Source: Paracoccus endophyticus (GTDB lineage: Bacteria > Pseudomonadota > Alphaproteobacteria > Rhodobacterales > Rhodobacteraceae). Taken from it: 64,000 bases of DNA. The position numbers were made by a program, and so were the translations under genes. The stretch covers positions 124,001 through 188,000 of the forward strand of contig NZ_QLUV01000001.1 in the NCBI RefSeq assembly GCF_003286075.1, given 5' to 3'. Within the stretch, counting starts at the first letter, position 1. Each line of letters opens with the position of its first letter. The notes under the pieces were generated by a model. The model was not told the origin of the DNA. It did not search any database and was given only the letters and a program-made list of their open reading frames with translations. This document shows positions 54,813-63,352 of this stretch, in pieces.

Positions 54813-56000
54813 ATGGTGATTGACGCCTTCGAGGTTGATGGCTTCGCGGTCGCCTGTCACGGGACCATGTCGGGCATCGCGGCCCCGGACTGGGATGCCT
54901 GCGGCACCACCGACCATCCGCTACTGCAACATCGCCACCTGCGTATCCTTGAAGACTGCGGGCTGGCCGTGCCCGCGGCCGGGTTCCATCCGCACCACCT
55001 GCTGCTGCGCGACGCGGACGGCGCGGTCGTCGGGGCCGTGCCCGCCTATCTCAAGACCAGTTCGCTGGGTGAGATGGGCGTGGACCTGGGCCTGCCCCTG
55101 GCGCACGGGCGCGCGGCCGGGCCGTACTATCCCAAGCTTCAGGTCGAGGTGCCGATGATTCCGAACCCCGGCCCCCGCCTTCTGGTCCGCCCGGGCGCGG
55201 ACGAGCACCGGGTCCGGGCCGCGCTGCTGGCCGCGCTGCGCGAGACGGCGATGCGCACCGGCGCAGCCTCGGTCCAGATCGCCTACATGACCGGCCCGGA
55301 CCAGGGCGCGGCCCTGGCGGCGGACTTCATCCCCGCCGAGGGCAACGTGTTCGTCTGGCACCGTCGCGGCAAGGCGACCTTCGAGGCGTTCGTCGCCTCG
55401 ATGACCCAGAACGGCCGCGTGCGCGTCCGAAAGGAGCGGCAGCAGGCCGCGGCCCTGGGCTTGCAGTTCGAGCGGCTGAACGGCGACGCGATCACGGCCG
55501 ACCTCGCGCCGCGGATGTTCGCCTGCTACAAGGCGACCTATGACCGCTACGGGACCACGCCGGCGCTCAACCCCGCCTATTTCGAGGCGACGTTCCGCGA
55601 GATGCCGGACGCCGTCAGCCTGTCCGTGGCCCAAAGGGGCGAGCATTGGGAGGCCGTCCTGATGAGCATCGCGGGCGCGCGCTGCGTTCATGCCCAGTAC
55701 TGGGGGGTGGCCGCCCCGCAGCAGGGATTGCTGTTCGAGATGTATTACCGCGAGATGGAACACGCGCTTTCCCACGGCATCGAGGCGATCGACTTCGGCA
55801 GCAGCGGGCACCACAAGATCCTGCGCGGGATCGGCATCGAGGCCACGCGCCACGCCCTGTGGTTCCGCGACGAGGATTTTGCGCCCGTCGCGGCCCGGGC
55901 CTGCGCCCGCCGCAGCAACGCCGCCGCCGAGGAGCGCGAGGCCGAGATCAGGAAGCTGCCCTTCCCCGACAAGCTGGCCCGCCGGGGGGTCGCCGCATGA
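54813..56000 (+). CDS. FemAB-like N-acyltransferase (peptidogalycan biosynthesis protein family)
   Basis: 395 aa. ATG 54813 has CGGGGA six bases upstream; an ATG at 54807 is too close to it. Segments: HHLLLRDADGAVVGAVPAYLKTSSLGEM, YYPKLQVEVPMIPNPGPRLLVRPG, and the GNAT-like C-terminal half with VRVRKERQQAAALG, YYREMEHALSHGIEAIDFGSSGHHKILRGI. These match COG3146, the FemAB-like group that transfers an acyl or aminoacyl group to an amine. It starts the three-gene unit with thioesterase and ligase-ACP; the transferred group likely comes from that carrier protein. Confidence 0.85.
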   Translation: MVIDAFEVDGFAVACHGTMSGIAAPDWDACGTTDHPLLQHRHLRILEDCGLAVPAAGFHPHHLLLRDADGAVVGAVPAYLKTSSLGEMGVDLGLPLAHGRAAGPYYPKLQVEVPMIPNPGPRLLVRPGADEHRVRAALLAALRETAMRTGAASVQIAYMTGPDQGAALAADFIPAEGNVFVWHRRGKATFEAFVASMTQNGRVRVRKERQQAAALGLQFERLNGDAITADLAPRMFACYKATYDRYGTTPALNPAYFEATFREMPDAVSLSVAQRGEHWEAVLMSIAGARCVHAQYWGVAAPQQGLLFEMYYREMEHALSHGIEAIDFGSSGHHKILRGIGIEATRHALWFRDEDFAPVAARACARRSNAAAEEREAEIRKLPFPDKLARRGVAA

Positions 56001-56845
56001 ACGCCCGTCCCACGCCGACGCGACTGCCGCCCACGCTGGTGCGGCTGACGGGACCCGCGCCCGCCGGCACGCTGGTCTTCATGCACGACCTGGGCGGCAG
56101 CGTGTTCTATGCCCGGTCGCTGGTGCAGCAGATCGCCGACCGGGTGGGCTGCGTGGGCACGCGGCTGGACGCCGCCCTGTCCGCCGACCTCGGCCAGCTG
56201 ACCGTGCCCCAGCTGGGGCGGCGGCTTGCCGAGGACATCGCGCGCGCCGGCCTGCCGGGGCCGCTGCACCTTGGCGGATTTTCCTTCGCGGGCTACGTCG
56301 CCTTCGAGGCCGCGCGCCACCTTGCCACGCTGGGCGTGCCGGTCGGGACGCTGTGGCTGTTCGATTCCGAGATCCTGCGCAAGGTCCCCGGCTTCAGGCC
56401 GTGGAGCGCGCCCCTGGCCGAGACGCGGCGCGTGCTGGGCTTTGTGCGGCGCAACTGGCGGGTCCTGCTGGGCGGCGCGCCCGACCCGGACGTGCTGCAC
56501 GTCTACGGCGACGTGCCGATGTATCTGCGCGAGCATCCCGCCGGGTGCCGCGACATCATCCGCGGCCTTTACCCGGCCATGATCGCGTATCAGCCCCAGC
56601 CGTGGACGGGAACCGGGCATCCGGGCCGCACCGTCGTGATCCGCGGGGTGCTGGAACGGCGCCATCGTGGCTTTCCCCCGGACCTCGGCTGGTGCCAGCT
56701 GTTGCCGCACTGCGACGTCGTGGACGTCAGCGGCAAGCACCTGAGCATGATGACCGACCCCGATGCCGTGTCGCAGGTGGCGACGGCGGTGCGCAGCGGC
56801 CTGGCCGCGGGCACGCAGGACAGTGACGAGAGGACCAGCCCATGA
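55997..56845 (+). CDS. type II thioesterase-like alpha/beta hydrolase
   Basis: 282 aa, overlapping its upstream neighbour by 4 bases. Nucleophile elbow GFSFAG with Ser96 (LGGFSFAGYVAFEAARHLA), the NRPS/PKS thioesterase wording, and FMHDLGGSVFYARSLVQQIADRVG at the N-terminus. The Asp appears in LWLFDSE and the His in VSGKHLSMM. It releases or proof-reads acyl groups on a carrier protein, here presumably the ACP fused to the next gene. It overlaps that gene by 4 bases. Confidence 0.88.
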   Translation: MNARPTPTRLPPTLVRLTGPAPAGTLVFMHDLGGSVFYARSLVQQIADRVGCVGTRLDAALSADLGQLTVPQLGRRLAEDIARAGLPGPLHLGGFSFAGYVAFEAARHLATLGVPVGTLWLFDSEILRKVPGFRPWSAPLAETRRVLGFVRRNWRVLLGGAPDPDVLHVYGDVPMYLREHPAGCRDIIRGLYPAMIAYQPQPWTGTGHPGRTVVIRGVLERRHRGFPPDLGWCQLLPHCDVVDVSGKHLSMMTDPDAVSQVATAVRSGLAAGTQDSDERTSP

Positions 56846-58650
56846 CCACGCTTCATCCCATCCAGACCGGCGGCCACGACCGGCTGCGCCGGCAGATCGA
56901 GGCGCATCTGTCCACCCTGGGCGGCCAGCCCTTGGCCGTCCTGCACGACGGGGTCCTCGACTATGCCCAGGTCGGGCAGGCGACCGACCGCCTGCTGGCG
57001 CGGTTCCGGGCCGCGGGGCTGCGGCCGGGGGACCGGGTCGCGCTGTTCTGCGGCGACGACCGGCGGCTGATCCTGCTGGTGGTGGCGGCGCTGCGGGCCG
57101 GGATCGCCTTTGTCGTGGGCGACCCGCAGGCCAGCCGGGGCGAGGCGGACAGCCTGCTGGCGGTGTGCCGGCCCGCCGCCGTCCTGACCGACATCGAGGC
57201 GCTGGCCGAACCGGACCGGGCCGGAACGCAGCCCGACCTGCGGGTCATTCGCGTGGACGCCTGGGAGGATGCGGGCGCAGGCGACAGGGGCGCGGATGAC
57301 GCGGACGCGGGCGCACGGCCTGCCCCGTCGGCCGGTGCGGCGGACACGGCCATGCTGATCTTCACCTCGGGCACCACCTCGTCGGCCAAGGCGGTCGAGA
57401 TCACCTACGACAACCTTCTGGCGCAGCTCGACATCTTTGCGGACGCCTACGGCTTTGACGCGGGCATCCGGCTGTTCAACCTTCTGCCCCTGCACCACAC
57501 CGACGGCCTGACGCGGGGGCCGATCTCGGCGCTGTGGTTCGGCGGCACGCTGGTGCGGCCGTTCCCCTTCTCGGTCCAGATCGTGCCGCCGCTGCTCGAC
57601 CGGCTGGCGGCGGACGGGGTGACCCACCTGATCGCCGTCCCCGCGATCCTGCGCATCATCGAGCGCGTGGGGCGTGACCGGCTGGACGCCTTCCGCTTTC
57701 CGGCGTTCCGCTTTGTGCTGTGCAGCGCGGATTATCTCGACGCCGGGCTCTGGACCCGTTTCGAGGCGGCGTTCGGGGTGCCGGTTGCGAACGCCTATGG
57801 CCTGAGCGAGGTGGTCTGCGACGCGCTGTTCGCAGGACCGGGCGACGACACCCGGATCGTCGGCACCATCGGCCGCCCCGTCGGCGTGACGGCCCGTGTC
57901 GTTGACGAGGACGGAACCCCCGTCGCCCCCGGCGCGACGGGCGAGCTGGTCCTGGCCGGCCCCACGGTCATGCGCGGCTATTTCGGCGCGCCCGACCTGA
58001 CCGCCGAGGTGCTGCGGGACGGCGCGTTCCACACGGGCGATCTTGTCCGCGCCCGACCGGACGGGCTTTACGAGTTCGTCGGACGCCGCAAGACGGTGAT
58101 CGTGTCGGCCGGGGTGACGATCCACCCCGAGGGCGTCACGGCGGTTCTGTCCACCATGCCGGGGCTGGCCGAGGCCTATGCCTTCGGCCAGGCCGACCCC
58201 GAGCGGGGCGAGCGGCTGGTCGCCGCCGTCGCGCCCGCGCCGGGCGCCGAGGTCACGGTCGAGCAGGTCTGGGCCTTCTGCCGCGAGCATCTGTCGCCGG
58301 AACGGGTTCCCGTCGAGATCGCCGTCCTCGACCGGCTTCCGCGCACCGCGTCGGGCAAGGTGATCCGGTCCGAGCTGACCCGCGCCCCGGCCGCGCCATC
58401 CGCCCCGCCCGCCGGCGTCCCCGCCAGCGTCTATGACGTGGCCGCCCGCAGCCTGCGGCTGAACGCCGGGACGCTGTCGCCGGACTCCTCGCCCTTCAAC
58501 ACGCCGGGCTGGGATTCGCTGGCCCACCTGACGCTGATCACCGACATCGAGGCCACCTTCGACGTCAGGTTCTCGGCCGACGACGTGATGGACTTTGTCA
58601 CGCTGGGCGACGCAGAGGACATCCTGGCACGGATGCGCGGGGGCCAATAA
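56842..58650 (+). CDS. AMP-forming acyl/aminoacyl ligase fused to a C-terminal acyl carrier protein
   Basis: 602 aa. Adenylation domain: P-loop-like LIFTSGTTSSAKAVEI (about residue 172), LFNLLPLHHTDGL, AYGLSEVVCDALF, FHTGDLVRARPDG, and A10 PRTASGKVIRSEL with Lys506. The last 80 residues form a carrier domain: PGWDSLAHLTLITDIEATF with phosphopantetheine site Ser559. So it activates an acid and loads it on its own carrier. The substrate pocket is unlike known NRPS codes I can recall. Functions with the thioesterase and N-acyltransferase. Confidence 0.9.
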   Translation: MTTLHPIQTGGHDRLRRQIEAHLSTLGGQPLAVLHDGVLDYAQVGQATDRLLARFRAAGLRPGDRVALFCGDDRRLILLVVAALRAGIAFVVGDPQASRGEADSLLAVCRPAAVLTDIEALAEPDRAGTQPDLRVIRVDAWEDAGAGDRGADDADAGARPAPSAGAADTAMLIFTSGTTSSAKAVEITYDNLLAQLDIFADAYGFDAGIRLFNLLPLHHTDGLTRGPISALWFGGTLVRPFPFSVQIVPPLLDRLAADGVTHLIAVPAILRIIERVGRDRLDAFRFPAFRFVLCSADYLDAGLWTRFEAAFGVPVANAYGLSEVVCDALFAGPGDDTRIVGTIGRPVGVTARVVDEDGTPVAPGATGELVLAGPTVMRGYFGAPDLTAEVLRDGAFHTGDLVRARPDGLYEFVGRRKTVIVSAGVTIHPEGVTAVLSTMPGLAEAYAFGQADPERGERLVAAVAPAPGAEVTVEQVWAFCREHLSPERVPVEIAVLDRLPRTASGKVIRSELTRAPAAPSAPPAGVPASVYDVAARSLRLNAGTLSPDSSPFNTPGWDSLAHLTLITDIEATFDVRFSADDVMDFVTLGDAEDILARMRGGQ

Positions 58651-58913
58651 GGGCGCGGTGAACCGGCGCAAGGTCGGATGCGGCGGGGCGCGCCGCGTGT
58701 GCGCCCCGGTGCGCGCTCACGCGGCCGGGACATCCGGGGGCGATGGCCCGTCCCCCCGGCGCTGGTGGCCAGCACGTCCTCGGCCAGGACCGCGCCGGTG
58801 GCGTCAACGGCGCGGCGGTGCAGGCCAGGCGACCCACGCAGGTGTCGAATACCGGACATCCCGCCGGGCGATGCGCGAACCCGCATCCGAAGACCGTGCC
58901 GGTTTCGGAAGGG
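58651..58913. other. non-coding gap between the ligase-ACP gene and tRNA-Met
   Basis: 263 bp without a supported gene or clear terminator. On the minus strand, about 58755-58826, one frame (LHRRAVDATGAVLAEDVLATS) faintly recalls an IS6-type transposase core, but far too short to call. Confidence 0.35.
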
Positions 58914-58990
58914 TGGTAGCGGAGGAGGGATTTGAACCCCCGACACGCGGATTATGATTCCGCTGCTCTAACCAGCTGAGCTACTCCGCC
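58914..58990 (-). tRNA. tRNA-Met (anticodon CAT)
   Basis: 77 nt including an encoded CCA. Acceptor GGCGGAG/CTCCGCT with a G1-U72 wobble, D arm GCTC-AGCTGGTTA-GAGC, anticodon stem GCGGA/TCCGC with loop ATCATAA (anticodon CAT), T arm GGGGG-TTCAAAT-CCCTC. The G1-U72 pair, unlike the C1-A72 mismatch of initiators, fits an elongator tRNA-Met; a modified isoleucine tRNA cannot be excluded from anticodon alone. Confidence 0.93.
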
Positions 58991-59140
58991 CCAGAACCGC
59001 GTCCTCGGGTGCGGGGGATTTAAGGCCGCCCGCGCAACGCGTCAAGCCGATTCCGACGCAGCCGCCCTGCGCGGCCCCCGGCCCCCTTTCACGTCCTGCC
59101 GTTTGCGGGCAATCAGCGGCAAGGCAAGGGGGGCGACGTG

Positions 59141-60265
59141 ATGCGGACCATGCTGCGGGGGCTGGCGCCCGCGATGCCCGCGCCCGCCTGGCGCGAACTG
59201 CTGCGCGCCTCGGTCGGCGCGGCGGCGGGACTGGCGCTGGCCGGGCTGCTGGCGCATGCGCTGGGGCTGGACCGGGCGCTGGTCGCGCCCCTGGGGGCGA
59301 CGGCGGTGCTGGTCTTTGCGGTGCCCAACAGCCCCCTGGCGCAGCCCTGGTCGGCCCTGATGGGAAGCCTGGCCGCGGCGATGGCGGCCGTTCCCGTGGC
59401 GATGGTCCTGCCCGCGCCCTGGGCCGCGGCCGCGGCGGTCGGGCTGGCCATCGGCGCGATGATCGCGCTGCGCGCCCTGCACCCGCCGGGGGGCGCGGTC
59501 GCGCTGCTGACGGTGCTGGCCTTTGAACCGGCCCGGCCGCTGGCGATGGTCGCGCCGCTGATGCTGGGCACGACGCTGCTGGTCCTGGGGGGCGTGATCT
59601 GGAACCGGCTGACCGGCCGCGTCTATCCGCTGCGCCAGCCCGAGATGGCGACGGGCGCCGTGGCGCGGCTGGGCCTGACCCGGCGCGAGCTGGACGACCT
59701 GCTGGTCCGCTTTCGCCAGGGGCCGAACCTGGGGGCGGCCGACCTGGGCCGGCTGCTGGCCGCGGCCGAGGCCGAGGCCGCCCACCACCGGTTCGAGGGC
59801 ACGACCTGCGGCGACGTGATGACGCGGCCGCTGATCGCGGTCGGGCCCCAGGCCAATGTCCACGAGATTTCCGAACTGTTCGGCGAGAACGCGATCAAGA
59901 GCCTGCCGGTCGCCGATCCGGCCGGGCGCCTTCTGGGGGTGATCCAGCAGAGCGACGTGATCGCGGCGCTGCTGGCCGCGCCCCAGCGCCGCCACCGGCT
60001 GACCGCCGCGGACATGATGCGCACCGGCACGCCGCGCGTGCCCACCGCCCTGCCGGTCGGCGCGCTGCTGGACCGCCTGGCCGTGCAGGGCGCCCAGATC
60101 GTGGCGGTGATGGAGGGCGAGCGCATCGCGGGCGTCATCACCCGGTCCGACGTGATCGCGCTGCTGATGGCCGAGGCCGAGGCCCGCGCAGGCCGCGCGC
60201 CCCCACCTGATTCCAGTCCCCGCGTCCAGCCGCGCGCGCGCCCTCAGGCGCCGCGCACCACCTGA
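59141..60265 (+). CDS. HPP family membrane protein with two CBS domains
   Basis: 374 aa. An N-terminal HPP integral-membrane domain with four or five helices (about residues 25-165), including ALHPPGGAVALLT, the motif that names the family, and VAPLGATAVLVFAVPNSPLAQPW. A C-terminal CBS pair follows (TCGDVMTRPLIAVGPQANVHE; LTAADMMRTGTPRVPTALPV), which usually binds adenine nucleotides. HPP proteins have been linked to nitrite uptake in plastids; here the role is unknown. ATG 59141 follows AAGGGGGG by 9 bases. Its 3' end overlaps gltX tail-to-tail by 22 bases. Confidence 0.87.
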   Translation: MRTMLRGLAPAMPAPAWRELLRASVGAAAGLALAGLLAHALGLDRALVAPLGATAVLVFAVPNSPLAQPWSALMGSLAAAMAAVPVAMVLPAPWAAAAAVGLAIGAMIALRALHPPGGAVALLTVLAFEPARPLAMVAPLMLGTTLLVLGGVIWNRLTGRVYPLRQPEMATGAVARLGLTRRELDDLLVRFRQGPNLGAADLGRLLAAAEAEAAHHRFEGTTCGDVMTRPLIAVGPQANVHEISELFGENAIKSLPVADPAGRLLGVIQQSDVIAALLAAPQRRHRLTAADMMRTGTPRVPTALPVGALLDRLAVQGAQIVAVMEGERIAGVITRSDVIALLMAEAEARAGRAPPPDSSPRVQPRARPQAPRTT

Positions 60266-61566
60266 AGCAGCGGCATCAGCTGCGCCATCTCGGGGCCGTG
60301 GTCCATGCCGGTCAGCGCCTTGCGCAGCGGCATGAACAGCGCCTTGCCCTTGCGCCCGGTGGCGGCCTTGACCGCATGGGTCCATTCGCCCCAGGTCGCG
60401 TCCGTCCACGGGCGCGGCGGCAGCATGGCGATGGCCTGCGCCACGAAGGCGGCGTCCTCGGGGGCGATGGCCGGGTCCGCGCCGTCGCGCATCAGCGCCC
60501 ACCACGCATCGAGGTCGTCAAGGCGGGTGATGTTGTGGCGCGCGACCTGCCAGAAGGGTTCTGCAAGACCCGCGGGCACGCCCAGCGCCTTGATGCGGTC
60601 GGCCACCGCGTCGAACGGCAGGGACTGGTTGCGCTCGCGCGTCAGGGGCCACAGGTCCTCGGCGTCGAACTTGGTGGGCGAGGCGCCGAACTGCGACAGG
60701 TCGAAGCCTTGGGCCAGCTCGTCCAGGCTCATCCGCAGCGCGACGGGCTGGTTCGACCCCAGCCGCGCCATCAGCGACAGCAGCGCCTCGGGGGCGACGC
60801 CCTGTTCGCGCAGGTCGCGCAGGGACAGGGTGCCCAGGCGCTTGGACAGCTCCTCGCCCCCCGGGCCGGTCAGCAGCGAATGGTGGGCAAAGCGCGGCGG
60901 CGTGCCGCCCAGCGCCTTGATGATCTGGATCTGGGTCGCGGTGTTGGTCACGTGGTCGGCGCCCCGCACGATGTCGGTCACGCCCATGTCCACGTCATCG
61001 ACCGACGAGGCAAAGGTATACAGCACCTGCCCGTCGTGCCGGATCAGCACCGGGTCGCTGACGCTGGCCGCGTCGATCGACACGTCGCCGATGATGCCGT
61101 CGGGCCACTCGATGCGTTCCTGGTCCAAACGAAAGCGCCAGTAGCCCTCGCGCCCCTCGGCCCGCAGGCGGGCGCGGTCCTCGTCCGACAGGGTCAGCCC
61201 GGCGCGGTCATAGACCGGGGGGCGCCCCATGTTCAGCTGCTTCTTGCGCTTGAGGTCCAGCTCGGTCGGCGTCTCGAAGACCTCGTAGAGCCGCCCGGCC
61301 GCGCGCAGGCTGTCGGCGGCCTCGGCATAGCGGTCCAGCCGGTCGGACTGCCGCTCGATCCGGTCCCAGGTCAGGCCCAGCCACTCCAGGTCGCGCTGGA
61401 TGCCGTCGGCGTATTCCTGCTTGGACCGTTCGCGGTCAGTGTCGTCCAGCCGCAGGATGAACGTGCCGCCCGCCTTGTGCGCGATCAGCCAGTTCATCAG
61501 GGCGGTCCGCAGGTTGCCGACGTGGATATGCCCCGTGGGCGAGGGCGCGAAACGGGTCGTGGTCAT
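60244..61566 (-). CDS. gltX: glutamyl-tRNA synthetase
   Basis: 440 aa class-I synthetase. N-terminal FAPSPTGHIHVGNLRTALMNW contains the HIGH-like motif (HVGN), DDTDRERSKQEYADGI follows, and ELSKRLGTLSLRDL is the KMSKS-like loop near residue 240. It lacks the zinc-binding cysteines, as in the second GltX type common in alphaproteobacteria, which often carry two gltX genes. It charges tRNA-Glu and possibly tRNA-Gln. Single gene, ATG 61566. Overlap with the HPP gene at the 3' end. Confidence 0.95.
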   Translation of the reverse strand: MTTTRFAPSPTGHIHVGNLRTALMNWLIAHKAGGTFILRLDDTDRERSKQEYADGIQRDLEWLGLTWDRIERQSDRLDRYAEAADSLRAAGRLYEVFETPTELDLKRKKQLNMGRPPVYDRAGLTLSDEDRARLRAEGREGYWRFRLDQERIEWPDGIIGDVSIDAASVSDPVLIRHDGQVLYTFASSVDDVDMGVTDIVRGADHVTNTATQIQIIKALGGTPPRFAHHSLLTGPGGEELSKRLGTLSLRDLREQGVAPEALLSLMARLGSNQPVALRMSLDELAQGFDLSQFGASPTKFDAEDLWPLTRERNQSLPFDAVADRIKALGVPAGLAEPFWQVARHNITRLDDLDAWWALMRDGADPAIAPEDAAFVAQAIAMLPPRPWTDATWGEWTHAVKAATGRKGKALFMPLRKALTGMDHGPEMAQLMPLLQVVRGA

Positions 61567-61646
61567 CGGCGGCTCCTTGATCGGCCCGCTCTTTCATAGG
61601 CAGCGGTTTTTGTCCATATCGGCCCCAGCCACAGGAGGGGGCGGCC

Positions 61647-62054
61647 ATGACCGACTGGACCGAACGACAGGCACCCGACTGCGCCGCGATCGAGGCGATG
61701 GCGCGCGAGGTCTTCGCCGGGCTGCCGGCCGAGTTCGCAGGCCATGCCCAGGACGTGATCTTGCGCGTCGAGGACCTGCCCGGCGACGACGTGCTGGACG
61801 AATTGCAGATCGACGACCCGCTGGAACTGACCGGCCTCTACGACGGCATTCCCCTGACCGAGAAGTCGATCAGCGAGCCGCAGCCTTTCCCCGACACGGT
61901 CTGGCTGTTCCGCCGCGCGATCCTGGACGAATGGGCCGACCGCGGCGACGTCACGCTGGGCGCGCTGGTGGGGCACGTCGTCGTGCACGAACTGGCCCAT
62001 CACTTCGGCTGGTCCGACGACGACATCGCGCGCATCGACCGGTGGTGGGAATGA
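61647..62054 (+). CDS. small zinc metallopeptidase (zincin-like, metallopeptidase family)
   Basis: 135 aa. HELAHHFG, with the HExxH zinc site at residues 114-118, near the C-terminus, the pattern of the short bacterial zincin-like family. Upstream VILRVEDLPGDDVLDELQ and LTGLYDGIPLTEKSI are also typical. No signal peptide. Substrates are unknown. It starts 80 bases past the gltX start in the opposite direction, and its stop overlaps the kinase ATG. Confidence 0.9.
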   Translation: MTDWTERQAPDCAAIEAMAREVFAGLPAEFAGHAQDVILRVEDLPGDDVLDELQIDDPLELTGLYDGIPLTEKSISEPQPFPDTVWLFRRAILDEWADRGDVTLGALVGHVVVHELAHHFGWSDDDIARIDRWWE

Positions 62055-63037
62055 CGGCCCATTCCGGCACGGCCCAGCCCGGCCCGGCGCAGGCGCCGAT
62101 CCTGACCGTCACGCTGAATCCGGCGCTGGACATCGCCACGGCAACCGATTCGGTCGTGCCCGAGATCAAGCTGCGCTGCGACGCGCCGCAGGTCGATCCG
62201 GGTGGCGGGGGCATCAACGTCAGCCGGGCCATCGACCGGATGGGCGGGCGATCGACCGCGCTGGTCGCCCTGGGCGGCGGCACCGGCGTGCGCCTGGCCA
62301 CCCAGCTGGCCGAGGCGGGGCTGGCCGTCCTGCGCCTGGAGGCGCCGGGCGACACGCGGTTTTCCCTGTCCGTGACCGACCGCGGCACCGGCCAGCAGTT
62401 CCGCTTCGTGCTGCCCGGGCCGCAGTGGGGGCCGCTGGACGTGCGCGCGGCGCTGGATGCGCTGGGAACGTCCGCGCCCACGGGCGGGCTGGTCGTGCTG
62501 TCGGGATCGAACCCGCCCGGCGTGCCGCCCGCCTTCGCGGCAATGGCCGCGGCGCGGCTGGCCGGGACCGGCAGCCGGCTGGTCGTCGATACGTCGGGCG
62601 CGGCCCTGGCGGCGGTGGCGGCGGCGCGCGACGCGCCGGTCGAGCTGTTGCGCATGGACGACGCCGAGGCCGCGTTTCTGGCCGGCGCGCCGTTGCCGAC
62701 CCGCGCCGACACCGCCGATTTCGCGGCGCGCCTGGCCGCCTCGGGCGCGGCGCGGACCGTCATCGTGGCGCGGGGGTCCGACGGCAACATCATCGCCACG
62801 CCCGAGGGGCGCTGGCATGTCGCCGCCCACAGGGTGCCGGTGGTCAGCAAGGTCGGCGCGGGCGACAGCTTCGTTGCGGGCTATGTGCTGGGACTGGCAC
62901 GCCACTGGTCCGTCGCGGATGCGCTGGGCCTGGGCGCGGCCGCGGCCTCGGCCACGGTGATGACGCCTGCAAGCGACCTGTGCCACCCTGCCGACGTCGA
63001 GCGGCTGTTTGCCGAACGCGAGGTCACGCCGGTCTGA
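62051..63037 (+). CDS. PfkB-family sugar kinase (1-phosphofructokinase/6-phosphofructokinase II-like)
   Basis: 328 aa. ATG 62051 overlaps the previous stop. Begins with LTVTLNPALDIATATDSVVPE, then the glycine-rich DPGGGGINVSRAIDRMGG and the C-terminal VVSKVGAGDSFVAGYVLGLARH with the catalytic Asp in GAGDSF. The TLNPALDxA and PGGGGINVSRAI wording is typical of the 1-phosphofructokinase/PfkB-II/tagatose-6-phosphate kinase group. It phosphorylates a sugar phosphate; exact substrate uncertain. Confidence 0.9.
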   Translation: MTAHSGTAQPGPAQAPILTVTLNPALDIATATDSVVPEIKLRCDAPQVDPGGGGINVSRAIDRMGGRSTALVALGGGTGVRLATQLAEAGLAVLRLEAPGDTRFSLSVTDRGTGQQFRFVLPGPQWGPLDVRAALDALGTSAPTGGLVVLSGSNPPGVPPAFAAMAAARLAGTGSRLVVDTSGAALAAVAAARDAPVELLRMDDAEAAFLAGAPLPTRADTADFAARLAASGAARTVIVARGSDGNIIATPEGRWHVAAHRVPVVSKVGAGDSFVAGYVLGLARHWSVADALGLGAAAASATVMTPASDLCHPADVERLFAEREVTPV

Positions 63038-63352
63038 TCCCCGGCGAGGCGTCCTTTCCGCCCGTGCGGCGTCATCCGCCCGCCGGCCCGCCCGCCCCGC
63101 GCCCCTGGCCGCCGCTGCTGCGCGCAGGGGCCGCGGAACCCGCCCCGACCCCGCCCGTGCGGCGTCATCCGCCCGCCCGACCCTGCGCCGCCTGCCCCGA
63201 CGGTGCCCTGCATCGTACCCCGACCTGCCCTGCGCGCCCGGCCGCCGCTGCCGCCCGCAGGGGGACCCTCGGGACGCCCCCGACCCCAAATTCGCTTGAC
63301 CTTTGCAGGGGGGTCCGGTCAAAGCGGCCCGACATCGAACAGGGGTCCGGGT
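63038..63352. other. non-coding gap between the sugar kinase and yidC
   Basis: 315 bp with no supported gene. It holds a 27-bp perfect direct repeat and other imperfect repeated blocks (ggccgccgctg-cgcag-like at about 63108 and 63240). The last 60 bases are less GC-rich and probably contain the yidC promoter. Confidence 0.5.
63058..63177 (+). repeat. 27-bp perfect direct repeat pair
   Basis: The 27 bases at 63058-63084, beginning ccgcccgtgcggcgtcatcc, recur exactly at 63151-63177, an offset of 93 bases. This indicates a local duplication upstream of yidC. Confidence 0.85.
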
